Positions 4,919 through 5,218 of a stretch of 5,218 nt of DNA are shown here, one piece after another. Each line of letters opens with the position of its first letter. Position 1 is the stretch's first letter. The notes beneath the pieces were generated by a model. It was given only the letters and a program-made list of their open reading frames with translations, was not told the origin of the DNA and did not search any database. A program made the position numbers and the translations under genes. Source of the DNA: Parcubacteria group bacterium. Lineage in GTDB: Bacteria; Patescibacteriota; Minisyncoccia; Phycocordibacterales; GCA-002724975. The DNA lies in the NCBI GenBank assembly GCA_002724975.1, contig PBQF01000006.1:1-5218 (forward strand), given 5' to 3'.

Positions 4919-5053
4919 ATGGTGGCAACCACTGATTTGAAGAAGTTTGGCTTTGCAGAAGAAATTGCAGAACAAATAGGTAGGGTAGCTGATGCGTTAG
5001 AGAAGGTAGCAACAGCATTAGATGGTATATCTACTAATATGCCCATAAGTTGA
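4919..5053 (+). CDS. 44-aa coiled-coil miniprotein
   Basis: The product starts MVATTDLKKFGFAEEIAEQI and continues with two near-identical heptads, VADALEK and VATALDG, before a short ISTNMPIS tail. Ile16, Ile20, Val23, Leu27, Val30, Leu34 and Ile37 fall at 4-3-4-3-4-3 spacing, the a/d pattern of a coiled coil with about three heptads. It has no Cys, no membrane span and no signal peptide, so it probably self-associates or clasps a partner helix. The strong Shine-Dalgarno site, the upstream TATA box and the regular heptads together make it a credible gene despite its size. No family is recognised. The upstream palindrome suggests controlled expression. Whether it relates to the two-gene operon before it, from which a T-tract separates it, or to the genes after it cannot be told. 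Confidence 0.7.
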   Translation: MVATTDLKKFGFAEEIAEQIGRVADALEKVATALDGISTNMPIS

Positions 5054-5062
5054 GATTAGTAA

Positions 5063-5092
5063 ATGACACCATTTGAATTATGGGGTGGTTGA
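5063..5092 (+). CDS. tiny ORF (9 aa), doubtful
   Basis: ATG to TGA encodes MTPFELWGG. It ends one base before the next ATG (5094), and its last codons supply the GGTGG that may serve as ribosome site for that ORF. Nothing but this arrangement supports translation. Confidence 0.15.
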   Translation: MTPFELWGG

Positions 5093-5093
5093 T

Positions 5094-5132
5094 ATGAAAA
5101 GACATTTAAATTATAACAGAATTCTACTATAA
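5094..5132 (+). CDS. tiny ORF (12 aa), possible leader peptide
   Basis: ATG to TAA encodes MKRHLNYNRILL. A Shine-Dalgarno-like GGGGTGG (5082-5088) lies five bases before it, and its stop codon abuts the ATG of the next gene with no gap. It could be a short leader whose translation feeds the next gene, or chance, since a TATA-like box lies inside it. Confidence 0.25.
   Translation: MKRHLNYNRILL
5104..5112 (+). promoter_or_regulatory. possible TATA box for the CxxC gene
   Basis: ATTTAAATT starts 29 bases before the ATG at 5133, near the spacing seen at the other leaderless genes here. It is one alternative to translation by coupling from the upstream tiny ORF; the two explanations exclude each other in part. 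Confidence 0.35.
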
Positions 5133-5218
5133 ATGGAAAAAGAAAATGTATGCATTAAATGCTACAATATGCTTGATAAGGTAGCAGAAAAATTAAAATT
5201 AAATGAGTCAGAAATAGA
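5133..5218 (+). CDS. N-terminus of a CxxC protein, cut by the window end
   Basis: Twenty-eight codons are visible: MEKENVCIKCYNMLDKVAEK followed by LKLNESEI, still open at the edge. The early C-x-x-C (Cys7, Cys10) followed by an amphipathic helix suggests a metal site or redox pair at the N-terminus. Proteins with this layout include DUF89 phosphatases and various zinc-ribbon proteins, but 28 residues cannot decide between them. An in-frame TAA sits immediately before the ATG, so this is the first possible ATG start. Confidence 0.55.
   Translation, partial: MEKENVCIKCYNMLDKVAEKLKLNESEI

Noticed and set aside
4087..5218. Integrated element next to the tRNA
   Set aside because: No integrase, transposase or repeat of the tRNA 3' end can be seen in the window, so only the position beside a tRNA supports it.

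Overview
The window is an AT-rich piece of an archaeal chromosome. The archaeal signs are A-type ATP synthase stator genes, a SpoVT/AbrB-PhoU fusion protein, TATA/BRE promoters placed for leaderless transcripts, and a tRNA gene interrupted in its T-loop by a small bulge-helix-bulge intron. Low GC, tight packing and many very small genes would fit a small-genome archaeon such as a DPANN lineage, but no marker in the window decides this.

The left part (1-3167) reads on the minus strand. From its upstream end it holds a 293-aa regulator with an AbrB-like DNA-binding N-terminus and a PhoU C-terminus, then atpH and atpI, the peripheral-stalk and membrane stator subunits of the archaeal ATP synthase. 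atpH and atpI are one base apart and clearly form an operon, which probably continues left of the window with the other subunits. The PhoU gene ends 67 bases before atpH and may be read through into it, but atpH also has a possible promoter of its own.

The divergent region (3168-3287) carries a promoter for each side, 11-bp direct repeats and two copies of the palindrome CTATATAG. To its right, on the plus strand, are a stand-alone two-CBS-domain protein (3288-3698), an AT-rich spacer with T-tracts, a possible 34-aa miniprotein (3865-3969), and a tRNA-Arg(CCU) gene (3993-4086) with a 19-nt intron inferred at position 59/60.

The right part (4087-5218) holds genes I do not recognise: a two-gene operon of 64 and 128 aa ending in a T-tract terminator, then a 44-aa coiled-coil miniprotein with a strong ribosome binding site behind a perfect 16-bp palindrome, and finally the start of a CxxC protein cut by the window edge and preceded by two tiny back-to-back ORFs. 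A recurring pattern is a TATA box starting about 31-33 bases before the tRNA 5' end or the ATG. It supports leaderless starts and changes the preferred start of two genes. No mobile element, CRISPR array or obvious defence system is visible.
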